A stretch of DNA of 64,000 bases, from assembly GCA_902806095.1 (NCBI GenBank), contig CADCVF010000053.1, positions 22,110 through 86,109 of the forward strand, in the 5' to 3' direction. This DNA comes from an uncultured Rubrobacteraceae bacterium (GTDB lineage: Bacteria; Actinomycetota; Rubrobacteria; Rubrobacterales; Rubrobacteraceae). The notes beneath the pieces are model-generated. The model did not search any database. It was not told the DNA's origin and saw nothing but the letters and a program-made list of their open reading frames with translations. Positions 9,268 through 17,007 of this stretch are shown here, one piece after another. The translations under genes were made by a program, and so were the position numbers. Every line of letters starts with the position of its first letter. The stretch's first letter is position 1.

Positions 9268-10506
9268 TCAGTCGGCCAGCGCGGCACACACGGCGAGTTC
9301 CTCCGCACGCCTCAGCGCCTCGAAGACCACCGGACTGCCGGACACCGGGGTGTGTTGTGCGTTGATGGACACCGTCACCGAGCGCCTCCCGTCTGCGCTC
9401 GCAGCGGCAAACTGGGTGTAGCCCGGGGTATTGCCCGTGTGGCCCCACACCGTTCCGCAACGCGTCTGGTAGCGGAAGAGGGCGAGGCCAGCCGAGTTCT
9501 TCCCAGGACCGGGCGGCTCGGAGCTTCCCCCCTCGACGACCCTGCGCTGCTTCGCCTGCGTCCGCTCGTCGAAGAGCTTGCCGCCCACGTAGCCGCGGAT
9601 GAAGGTGTTTAGGTCGGCTGGTGTAGAGACTATGCCCCCCGAAGCCCAGGACCACCCGGCGGCGAGGTCCTCGCTTACGTCTTCGGGCGGGTCTTGGGAG
9701 GGGACGTTATCGTAGCCGTGGATGAAGGGCTTCCTCAGGTCGGGGCCGCGGGGCAGGCTGGTCTTTTTCAGCCCAAGAGGCCTGTAGACCCGCTCCCTGA
9801 GCTGCTCCTCGTAGCTCGTGCCCGTGGCCGCCTCGACCATCAGGGCCACGGCTATGTTGTCCGAGTTGGAATATTGGTACTTGGAACCGGGTTCGAAACG
9901 CAAGGGCGGCTTACGGTCGTACGCGTAAGTAAGCAGCTTCTCCGGCGGGGGCGCTTTCGTGGGGCTGTCCCCCACCGCTTCTTGGAAGTCCTGGTTCTCT
10001 AAGATGTCTGGCAAGCCGCTGGTGTGGTTGAGGAGCTGCCTGAGGGTGACTTCCGCCCAAGCGTCGGGAGGCGGCTTTGGCAAGTCCGACAGGAGCTCTC
10101 CGATGGTGTCGTTCAAGGAGAGTGCCCCCTTGCTCACCAAAGAGAGTGCGACGGCCCCGCTGAAGGCCTTCGCGGCGCTCGCTATGCGCATGCGGTCGTC
10201 GACCCTCATGGGCAGCCCGCTCTTTATGTTGCGGACCCCGAAGGTGTGTACCTTGCGATGCTGGCCGCGCTGCACGACGGCGATGACGCCAGGCGGCCCG
10301 CCTTCCATGGCGACGAGCTCCTTGAGCGCCTGATCTAGCGCGGCGTCAGCGCCATTGGCCTGCTCCTTGCCGAAGGCCGCGCTCCGGCCAGCCAGGTAGG
10401 GGACGGAGGCCACCGCAGTGGCAAAGGCCGTCTGTTTGAGGAAGCGCCTCCTGCTGATGATCGTCGCGCTTCCTAGCGATAGTTGTGTTCCTTCGTCTGT
10501 GGCCAT
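9268..10506 (-). CDS. Exported serine hydrolase, beta-lactamase/D-alanyl-D-alanine carboxypeptidase family
   Basis: From ATG 10506 the protein has 412 residues. The frame is open to 10617, but the natural N-terminus is the one giving a twin-arginine signal: residues about 18-45 hold SRRRFLKQTAF followed by a hydrophobic stretch and an A-x-A-like site, so it is exported folded by Tat. The class C/penicillin-binding fold motifs are present: SAAK as the S-x-x-K nucleophile motif, YSN as Y-x-N, and HTG in place of KTG near the C-terminus (GHTGNTPGY). Family members hydrolyse D-Ala peptides, esters or beta-lactams outside the membrane. The substrate cannot be told. It is a single-gene unit. Confidence 0.85.
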   Translation of the reverse strand: MATDEGTQLSLGSATIISRRRFLKQTAFATAVASVPYLAGRSAAFGKEQANGADAALDQALKELVAMEGGPPGVIAVVQRGQHRKVHTFGVRNIKSGLPMRVDDRMRIASAAKAFSGAVALSLVSKGALSLNDTIGELLSDLPKPPPDAWAEVTLRQLLNHTSGLPDILENQDFQEAVGDSPTKAPPPEKLLTYAYDRKPPLRFEPGSKYQYSNSDNIAVALMVEAATGTSYEEQLRERVYRPLGLKKTSLPRGPDLRKPFIHGYDNVPSQDPPEDVSEDLAAGWSWASGGIVSTPADLNTFIRGYVGGKLFDERTQAKQRRVVEGGSSEPPGPGKNSAGLALFRYQTRCGTVWGHTGNTPGYTQFAAASADGRRSVTVSINAQHTPVSGSPVVFEALRRAEELAVCAALAD

Positions 10507-10801
10507 TCTCGGGTTCCCCCCTCTGCGTAGGACTCGGCGGTGTCGCCCTTCCTCGCTCAGCTTAGCATGATGCCATCCAGGGAGTTTCGCGTTTGCACAC
10601 CCTTTTCGCCGATACACAACGGCTCGACTGCTGCTACCGAGTCGCCGTGTGCTGATGCCGGAGCGGTGCCAGCATGCCCTTGTGGAGTGCTGGCCGCGGC
10701 GCCCGATAGGTCGCTTGCTAGCTTGAACTTCGCAGAACCCCCCAGCCTGGTGTGAAAATCCGGTCGAGTGACGGCCTCCTACGCGGTTTGGGGTGTATTC
10801 C
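10507..10801. other. Intergenic, no gene recognised
   Basis: This 295-bp gap lies upstream of the hydrolase and downstream of the alcohol dehydrogenase, both on the minus strand. I see no conserved ORF, strong hairpin or repeat family member here. Confidence 0.5.
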
Positions 10802-11971
10802 TTACGGCTTCAGTACGATCTTGATGGCGCCGTCCTGCTTTCTTTGAAAGATCTCGTATCCTAGTGGCGCGTCTTCTAGAGGCATCTCGTGAGTCTTGAG
10901 GTCCTCGACGCCCAGAGGATCATCGTCGTTCAGGAGCGGCACGATGTCCTCGACCCACTGCCACACGTTGGCCTGTCCCATGCGGAGCTGTATCTGCATG
11001 TCGAAGAGGTCGCCCAGTGGGAAAGCCTGGATCGGTCCTGTGTAGACGCCGGTGAGCGAGAGCGTTCCGCCGCGTCTCACTGCGGACATACTGTCGCGCA
11101 GGGCGGTCGCCCGGTCGAGCTGCAGCTTGGTGGTCTGCAGTATGGAGCCGACGAGCGAGCCTCCGGCCTCCATACCGACGGCGTCTATGGCCGAGTCGAC
11201 GCCGCGGCCGTCGGTGAGGTTCAGGATCACATCCCTCACGCTGTCCACCGCAGAGTAATCCACGGTCTGGACACCGTGCCTCGAGGCCATGGCGAGTCGC
11301 TCCGGCACGTTATCTATGCCTATAACGCGTCCGGCGCCAAGGTGCATTGCTATGCGGGCGCACATCTGGCCGATCGGTCCGAGGCCCCAGATCCCTACGG
11401 TACCACCGTCGGGAATATCCGCGTAGGCAACTGCCTGCCAGCTCGTCGGCAAGACGTCGGAGAGGTACAAAAAGCGCTCGTCCGGCGGTCCGTCGGGCAC
11501 CTTGATGGGCCCGAAGTGGGCCTGGGGCACGCGCAGGTATTCGGCCTGCCCACCGGGGACGGCGCCGTAGACGTGGGTGTAACCGAACAAGCTCGCCCCC
11601 CTGCCGCGTCCCAGGAGGTTCACCGTCTGGGCGAGTTTGCCCGTATCACGCGTGGTCTCGCACTGGGAGTAGAGCTGTTGGTCGCAGAAGTAGCAGTGCC
11701 CGCAAGAGATGTTGAAGGGGATCACGACGCGGTCGCCGGGCGCGATGTGCTCCACGTCGGCCCCGACCTCCTCGACTATGCCCATCGGCTCGTGCCCGAC
11801 GATGTCGCCCTCGCGCATCAGCGGTGAGAGCTTGGCGTAGAGGTGCAGATCCGAGCCGCAGATCGCGGTCGAGGTCACCCTGATTATGGCATCGGTGGAC
11901 TCCTGGATGATCGGGTCTGGGACGTTGTCCACCCTGACGTCTTCCTTGCCGTGCCATACTACGGCCTTCAC
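10802..11971 (-). CDS. Zinc-dependent alcohol dehydrogenase (formaldehyde/threonine dehydrogenase-like MDR)
   Basis: A 389-residue zinc MDR. The catalytic zinc ligands are in AICGSDLHLY and GHEPMGIVEEVG. The structural zinc site is CGHCYFCDQQLYSQC, and the Rossmann motif is IWGLGPIGQMCA followed by GIDNVPERL. The size and the long insert GRGRGASLFGYTHVYGAVPG are typical of the glutathione-independent formaldehyde dehydrogenase-like group common in actinobacteria. It starts at ATG 11971 and overlaps the stop of the upstream SDR gene by 4 bp (ATGA), so the two are translated as an operon. Substrate specificity is not resolved. Confidence 0.85.
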   Translation of the reverse strand: MKAVVWHGKEDVRVDNVPDPIIQESTDAIIRVTSTAICGSDLHLYAKLSPLMREGDIVGHEPMGIVEEVGADVEHIAPGDRVVIPFNISCGHCYFCDQQLYSQCETTRDTGKLAQTVNLLGRGRGASLFGYTHVYGAVPGGQAEYLRVPQAHFGPIKVPDGPPDERFLYLSDVLPTSWQAVAYADIPDGGTVGIWGLGPIGQMCARIAMHLGAGRVIGIDNVPERLAMASRHGVQTVDYSAVDSVRDVILNLTDGRGVDSAIDAVGMEAGGSLVGSILQTTKLQLDRATALRDSMSAVRRGGTLSLTGVYTGPIQAFPLGDLFDMQIQLRMGQANVWQWVEDIVPLLNDDDPLGVEDLKTHEMPLEDAPLGYEIFQRKQDGAIKIVLKP

Positions 11972-13023
11972 TGCTCCCTCCCTCCTACTCCAGTGAGTAT
12001 CTCTCGTATCCGGAAAGGTCCGCCCGTCCTAGGCGAGAGCGGCGGCGTGTCGAGGCCGGTTCCGGCCCGCAAACCTTCGAGAACCTCGAGCAGGGTCTCA
12101 TCGGCAGAATAGCGCGGCGTCCAGCCTAGCTCTGTGCTGGCCCTTGTCGTGTCCATGATCGGGACCTGCCGCGAGAGGTCGAGCCATCCAGGTGGGACGG
12201 GCTGCAGCCTGAGCCTCCACGACAGCCCCGCCCCGGCGCGGGCGAGCCGCGAGGAGACAGGCACGGGACGGGCGTTCAGGATACGTCCGATTTCCCCGGC
12301 GTCGAGTACAGGCTCAGCAGCCAGGTTGAACGCGCCGCGGGCGTCCTCGTTCACGATGGCGAGCCTGAAAGCCTCGCCAACGTCGTAGGAGTGGACCACC
12401 TGGGAGCGCAGATTCTCTATGTCGGGGATGACGTTGATCAGGGCCGGATTGGCGATCATGCTAGGGAAGAAGGGTCCGGCGAAGAGACGCCTTATTCCCT
12501 CCGCAGCTTCCTTCTTGAAGACAAGCCCGGGACGCATTCTGACGAGCCGCACGTCGGGCGCCTCGGCCTCGAATCGGTCCAGTCTCCGCTCGACCTCGGC
12601 CTTGTGGCGGCCGTAGTACGAGGTCGGGACGCCGCCGGTCGGCCAACTCTCATCCACGCGGCGCTCCTTCGGCCCCGGCGAGTACGCGCCGACCGACGAA
12701 GCGTACAGGAGCAAAGGAACGCCGGCCTCCTTTACGGCCCTGGCGACGCGCGTGCTCCCCTCGACGTTCACCATCCACTGCTTTGTCAGGTCCCGAGAGG
12801 GTTGGATGATCCAGGCTAGCAACACCACGGCGTCAGCGCCTGCAAAGTGGGGAACGAGATCGTCGCTGACTATATCAGCCGAGGCCCACTCTACCTTCGG
12901 TATCGAAAGACCAGGTAGCCGGCGTGCCAGTCCGAGGACGGATTCTACGCTCTCTTCCTTTTCGAGCGACCGGAGCACACTGGTTCCGATATTTCCGGTC
13001 GCCCCTACCACCACGACTCTCAT
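11968..13023 (-). CDS. NAD(P)-dependent epimerase/dehydratase family protein (extended SDR)
   Basis: A 351-residue extended short-chain dehydrogenase/reductase with the N-terminal nucleotide-binding motif VVVGATGNIGTSVL. The catalytic region has LLYASSVGAYSPG supplying the serine, and YYGRHKAEVER with the Y-x-x-x-K pair. The C-terminal part holds a PPGWLDLSRQVPIMDT stretch and a long substrate domain. It is the first gene of a two-gene minus-strand operon with the zinc alcohol dehydrogenase. A divergent, unrelated SDR gene starts 86 bp away at 13110. Substrate unknown; sugar nucleotides or flavonoid-like ketones are typical. Confidence 0.8.
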   Translation of the reverse strand: MRVVVVGATGNIGTSVLRSLEKEESVESVLGLARRLPGLSIPKVEWASADIVSDDLVPHFAGADAVVLLAWIIQPSRDLTKQWMVNVEGSTRVARAVKEAGVPLLLYASSVGAYSPGPKERRVDESWPTGGVPTSYYGRHKAEVERRLDRFEAEAPDVRLVRMRPGLVFKKEAAEGIRRLFAGPFFPSMIANPALINVIPDIENLRSQVVHSYDVGEAFRLAIVNEDARGAFNLAAEPVLDAGEIGRILNARPVPVSSRLARAGAGLSWRLRLQPVPPGWLDLSRQVPIMDTTRASTELGWTPRYSADETLLEVLEGLRAGTGLDTPPLSPRTGGPFRIREILTGVGGREQ

Positions 13024-13109
13024 GCAGGTCCCTTACCCTACTGCCCGACGGGTGAAACGCCAGAAGCGGGATGATGTACTATCGGCCGAGAACGAAACAG
13101 GGAGGATCG

Positions 13110-14018
13110 ATGCGAGTACTGGTAACGGGTGCGCGGGGCAAGGTCGGAAGGGCGACGGTGGCGGCGTTCCAGGAGGCCGGCCACGACGTGCGTGCTACAG
13201 ACCTGACGCCGCCGGTCTTCGAGCGGCCCGAGGAAGGCGAGGCAAACTACGTCCAGGCCGACCTGTCTGACGCGGGCGACGCCTTCGCGGTCGTGAGGGG
13301 CGCTGAGGCCGTCGTGCACACGGCCGCGATCCCCGAGCCGACGAGCAATCCGCCGCACGTCGTATTCCAGAACAACCTGATGGCGACCTTCAATACCTTG
13401 GAGGCGGCGATCCGGTTCGGGGTGCCCCGTTTCGTGAACACCTCGAGCGAGACGGTGCCTGGGTTCTTCTTCCCCGAACGGCCTTTCCTTCCCGACTACG
13501 TGCCTGTGGACGAGGAACATCCGATTCGTCCCCAGGATCCATACGCGACAGCCAAGTATTTCGGCGAGCTCCTGATGGACGGCGCTATTCGACGCTCGGA
13601 CATCAGGTGCATCTCGATCCGCCCTTCCTGGGTGCAACACGAGGGCAACTACGAGCGTAACCTCGGCCCGATGGTCCGCGACCGCTCGGAGCTTAGCGCG
13701 GGTTTCTGGAGCTACATCGACGTCTACGACCTGGCCGACGCCATGGTGCTGGCCGCAGAGAGCGACCTGCCAGGCCACGAAGTCTTCTACATTGCCTCGC
13801 CTGATAACGTTGGCGGCAGACCGTTCGAGGCCGCCGTGCGCGAGCACTACGGGGATGAGGTCGAGGTAGGGTCGCCCCTCCCACGTGAAGACTCTTCAGG
13901 CATCTCTATCGAGAAAGCCAGGCGCATGCTCGGCTACGATCCAAAACGCTCCTGGCGCGACTACCTCGACGACGAGGGCCGCTTGAAGCCGGGCGTAACG
14001 GGCCTGTTCGCCGACTAA
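13110..14018 (+). CDS. NAD(P)-dependent epimerase/dehydratase family protein (extended SDR)
   Basis: A 302-residue SDR starting at ATG 13110 with GGAGG at 13101, which decides against an earlier in-frame ATG at 13071. Motifs are VLVTGARGKVGRATV for the cofactor, NTSSETVPG with the active-site serine region, and YATAKYFGELL with the Y-x-x-x-K pair. The ISIRPSWVQHEGNYERNLGP segment and the DLADAMVLAAE strand are seen in uronate dehydrogenase-like and sugar-epimerase-like SDRs. It is divergently transcribed from the other SDR gene and converges with a MetE-like gene 8 bp downstream. Confidence 0.8.
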   Translation: MRVLVTGARGKVGRATVAAFQEAGHDVRATDLTPPVFERPEEGEANYVQADLSDAGDAFAVVRGAEAVVHTAAIPEPTSNPPHVVFQNNLMATFNTLEAAIRFGVPRFVNTSSETVPGFFFPERPFLPDYVPVDEEHPIRPQDPYATAKYFGELLMDGAIRRSDIRCISIRPSWVQHEGNYERNLGPMVRDRSELSAGFWSYIDVYDLADAMVLAAESDLPGHEVFYIASPDNVGGRPFEAAVREHYGDEVEVGSPLPREDSSGISIEKARRMLGYDPKRSWRDYLDDEGRLKPGVTGLFAD

Positions 14019-14026
14019 GGCCCCGT

Positions 14027-15145
14027 CTACCCCCAGACCTGCTCCGCGGTCTCGACTATGGTACGGAGCTTGTACTCTTCGTCTTCGACGCTTATGGCGT
14101 TGCCGACGATGGATGTGGCGAAGCCGCACTGCGGGCTCAAGGCCAACCGCTCCAGAGGGAGGAACCTCGACGCCTCGCGAAGCCTGGTCTCCAGCTCTTC
14201 TCTCGTCTCGCGCCTGGGTGTCTTGGTGGTGACGAGGCCAAGGACGGCGACCTTGTCCTCGGGTACATGCGAGAGAGGGCCGAAGTCGCCCGAGCGTTCG
14301 TCGTCGTACTCGAGCATCAACCGCTGTGCGTTTATGCCGCCGAAGATGCGTCGCGCCAGCGGCTCGTAGGAGCCCGAGACCAGCCAGCGGCTCCCCTGGT
14401 TGCCCCGGCAGAGGTGGAAAGAGAAGGTGAGGTCGCTGTGGTCCCCGATCACATAGTTGTCGAGCTCGATCCCCCGACTCAGCCAGCGGTCGAGATCCCA
14501 GCCCCGGCGCTCGTAGAACGCACGGGTCTTGGGATCCAGCAGTAGTGGATAATGCGGCGCGTCGAGCTGGACGTACTCGGCACCGAGTCGCGCCAGCTCT
14601 TCGACCTCCTCGCGCAGGATCTGCGCAACGTCCTCTAGAAAGAGGTCGAGCGTCGGGTAGGCCCCAGCGGATAGCTCGGGAGACCAGAGGTTCGCGTACA
14701 TGCTCGGGCTCGGCAGCGTGACCTTCACGGTCCTGTCCGTACGGCCCCGCGCGTACACGAACTCCTCGACCGAGAGGTGGCGCCTCCGCCGCAACTCTCC
14801 GACCACCCCGAGGGCCTGTGGGCGTTCGGTCGCCTTATCCCCTACCGTATCGTCTCCGTGCCACTCTCCCCACAGCCAGGCGTCAATGTCGTGCTCCCCA
14901 AAGCCCTCGACGGCCTCTACCATCTGGCTCTGGAAGGACTCCCGACGCATCTCACCGTCTGTGACGATAGGGAGGCCAGCCCGCTCCTGCAGCCCGATAG
15001 CCCAGTCCACGGCCCGATCCTCGATACGCTTGAACTCGGTTGCACAGAGCCCGCCTGCGGCGTAGCGCTCGCGCGCCTCGAGCAGTTCCTGAGGACGCAG
15101 AAGGCTGCCTACGATATCTGCGCGGGCGGTAACGACTTGCTTCAT
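14027..15145 (-). CDS. MetE C-terminal-domain-like methyltransferase
   Basis: A 372-residue protein matching the C-terminal catalytic half of cobalamin-independent methionine synthase (MetE, normally about 750 residues), as in the widespread stand-alone archaeal and bacterial versions. Visible features are VTDGEMRRESF, the YVQLDAPHYPLLLDP strand, HLCRGNQGSRW with candidate zinc-ligand His and Cys, and LSPQCGFATSI with the second Cys ligand. Stand-alone proteins of this type act in methionine synthesis with methylcobalamin, or in other zinc-dependent thiol methylations (epoxyalkane:CoM transferase relatives). The exact role is open. No S-box or other riboswitch was seen upstream. Confidence 0.75.
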   Translation of the reverse strand: MKQVVTARADIVGSLLRPQELLEARERYAAGGLCATEFKRIEDRAVDWAIGLQERAGLPIVTDGEMRRESFQSQMVEAVEGFGEHDIDAWLWGEWHGDDTVGDKATERPQALGVVGELRRRRHLSVEEFVYARGRTDRTVKVTLPSPSMYANLWSPELSAGAYPTLDLFLEDVAQILREEVEELARLGAEYVQLDAPHYPLLLDPKTRAFYERRGWDLDRWLSRGIELDNYVIGDHSDLTFSFHLCRGNQGSRWLVSGSYEPLARRIFGGINAQRLMLEYDDERSGDFGPLSHVPEDKVAVLGLVTTKTPRRETREELETRLREASRFLPLERLALSPQCGFATSIVGNAISVEDEEYKLRTIVETAEQVWG

Positions 15146-15182
15146 GCGGGCCAGTCTAGCATCCGACGGTGTCCAGGGAAGC

Positions 15183-15428
15183 CTAAGCGGCTACCTCGGC
15201 GACCTCGGCTTCGATTCCTTCTGAGGCATCCCGCACAAAGAAAGTATCAGGATCTAGAGGAAACATAACGCTCAAAGTGCAACCAGGGTTCTGTTCCCCT
15301 GCCACCTCCAGCGCCCGCAAGATGCTCTCGGCCCTGACGAACAGCGTCGTGGAGTGGGCCGTGCCGCGATCCACCTCGATGCAAACTCTTATCAATCTGG
15401 TCCTCCATCTTCCTGTGAAGCGCTCCAT
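15183..15428 (-). CDS. Small hypothetical protein, 81 residues
   Basis: A compact ORF with ATG 15428, between a MetE-like gene and an aminotransferase. It has a basic N-terminus (RFTGRWRTRLIRVCIEV) and an acidic C-terminal tail (EGIEAEVAEVAA). No motif is recognised and no membrane segment is present. An 8-bp inverted repeat sits immediately upstream. The opposite-strand frames are poorer, so I keep this ORF, but with modest confidence. Confidence 0.4.
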   Translation of the reverse strand: MERFTGRWRTRLIRVCIEVDRGTAHSTTLFVRAESILRALEVAGEQNPGCTLSVMFPLDPDTFFVRDASEGIEAEVAEVAA

Positions 15429-15445
15429 GCCCCTTCTACACCTCT

Positions 15446-15489
15446 TCTGTTACATATCGGCAACAGCGGCGCAAAGTGTAGGTAACAGA
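15446..15489. promoter_or_regulatory. Inverted repeat TCTGTTAC...GTAACAGA
   Basis: TCTGTTAC (15446-15453) and GTAACAGA (15482-15489) are perfect reverse complements separated by 28 bp. They lie 18 bp upstream of the small minus-strand gene and about 100 bp upstream of the plus-strand aminotransferase. The spacing fits a pair of operator half-sites better than an RNA hairpin. No adjacent regulator gene is present. Confidence 0.35.
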
Positions 15490-15591
15490 GGTACGCGTCA
15501 GGACCGGGTCTGGATCAGGCCCTTAGTTCCAAGCTGCTCCACTGTGGTGTAATGCGGGAACTTGCCTGGTCTAGATCGAGCGGAGGAAAGT

Positions 15592-16761
15592 GTGAAACTG
15601 GCGAGGCGGATGGAGCGTCTGGGAACAGAGACGGCTTTCTCGGTCCTGGCTAAAGCGAAGGCCCTGGAGGCGGAGGGGCATGAGATCATCCACCTCGAGA
15701 TCGGCGAACCCGATTTCGATACTCCGGCCCACGTCGTCGAGGCCGGCTGTAAGGCACTGCGCGAAGGGCATACCCACTACACCCCCACCGCCGGCATTCC
15801 CGAGTTGCGCGAGGCTATCGCCGGCGACGTGGCGCGTAGCCGGGGCATAGACGTCGGTCCCGAACAGGTAGTCGTCACGCCCGGCGGGAAGCCGATAATG
15901 TTCTTCGCCATCCTCGCACTCGTCGAAGAGGGGGACGAGGTGCTGCTTCCCAACCCGGCGTTCCCGATCTACGAGTCGATGGTGAACTTCGTCGGCGGAA
16001 GGCCGGTCTCCGTACCGCTGCGCCAGGAAAACGGGTTCCGATTCGACCTCGACGAGTTTAGCGCAGGCCTCACCGAACGCACGAAACTCGTGATCCTCAA
16101 CTCCCCGGCCAACCCGACGGGCGGCGTGCTTACGGCCGATGACATCGCCGCACTCGCCGGCATCCTGCGCGAACGCCCCGACGTCTACGTCCTGAGCGAT
16201 GAGATCTACTCTCGGCTGCTGTACACGGGTGAGTTCGCCAGCATCGCCTCGGAGCCTGGACTCGGGCCTGATGGGCGGACGATCATACTAGACGGTTTCT
16301 CGAAGACCTACGCTATGACAGGCTGGCGGCTCGGCTACGGCGTAATGCCCGAACCCCTCGCAGAGGAGGTAGCCAAGCTACAGGTTAACTCCAATTCCTG
16401 CACCAGCGCGGCCACGCAGTACGCCGGTCTCGCTGCGCTCCAGGGGCCGCAGGACGCAGTGGAGAGTATGCTCGCCGAGTTCAGGGCGCGCCGGGACCTG
16501 ATCGTAGACGGCCTCAACGAGCTCCCAGGTGTCGAATGTATAACGCCCAAGGGTGCGTTCTACGCCTTCCCGCGCATTACAGAGACCGGACACTCGGCCG
16601 ACGAACTGGCCGATCTACTGCTCGACGAGGGAGGCGTAGCGTGCCTCTCCGGCACCGCGTTCGGCCGCTATGGAGAAGGCCACCTGCGGCTCTCCTACGC
16701 CAACTCGCGCGAGAACATCAGCAGGGCTCTGCAAAGGATGGGCGAAGCCCTCTCGCGGTGA
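15592..16761 (+). CDS. Class I/II PLP-dependent aminotransferase
   Basis: A 389-residue fold-type I aminotransferase starting at GTG 15592, preceded by GGAGGAAA. Signature segments are IIHLEIGEPDFDTP, the NSPANPTGG loop, LSDEIYSRLLY with the PLP-contacting Asp and Tyr, and the PLP lysine in LDGFSKTYAMTGWRLGY. The C-terminal LRLSYANSRENI contains the carboxylate-binding arginine. Family members convert aspartate, aromatic or branched amino acids with 2-oxoglutarate. The specificity is not evident and the gene stands alone. Confidence 0.9.
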   Translation: MKLARRMERLGTETAFSVLAKAKALEAEGHEIIHLEIGEPDFDTPAHVVEAGCKALREGHTHYTPTAGIPELREAIAGDVARSRGIDVGPEQVVVTPGGKPIMFFAILALVEEGDEVLLPNPAFPIYESMVNFVGGRPVSVPLRQENGFRFDLDEFSAGLTERTKLVILNSPANPTGGVLTADDIAALAGILRERPDVYVLSDEIYSRLLYTGEFASIASEPGLGPDGRTIILDGFSKTYAMTGWRLGYGVMPEPLAEEVAKLQVNSNSCTSAATQYAGLAALQGPQDAVESMLAEFRARRDLIVDGLNELPGVECITPKGAFYAFPRITETGHSADELADLLLDEGGVACLSGTAFGRYGEGHLRLSYANSRENISRALQRMGEALSR

Positions 16762-16896
16762 TCGCAGAATCCTCGACGTATAGAGTAGCCGGCTGAACCA
16801 CCAACTCGTCGGTCGAGTCGTCCGACAAATCGGCTGCCCTCCAGGGTAGCCTTCTGCTACACTTCCTGCGACGATAGATCGACCAGGGAGAAGAAA

Positions 16897-17007
16897 ATGC
16901 GCCGGACTTTCATGTCTATCCAGAGGGGAATTACCACCTACTCGAAGGACATGAGGCTCCGTGAGAACTTTGAACCTGGGGATTTTGGCGCATGTAGACG
17001 CCGGTAA
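16897..17007 (+). CDS. Possible leader ORF overlapping the ribosomal-protection gene
   Basis: ATG 16897 is preceded by AGGGAGAAGAAA, a better ribosome-binding site than that of the downstream gene. The frame runs 36 codons (MRRTFMSIQRGITTYSKDMR at the start) to TAA 17005-17007, overlapping the first 47 bases of the GTPase gene in another frame. Short leader ORFs upstream of tet(M)-type and other ribosome-targeted resistance genes are known to control expression. Whether this one is translated is inference. Confidence 0.35.
   Translation: MRRTFMSIQRGITTYSKDMRLRENFEPGDFGACRRR

Noticed and set aside
10540..10755. Plus-strand 71-codon ORF upstream of the serine hydrolase
   Set aside because: No SD, no motif, and it overlaps the putative hydrolase promoter. 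I could not support it.
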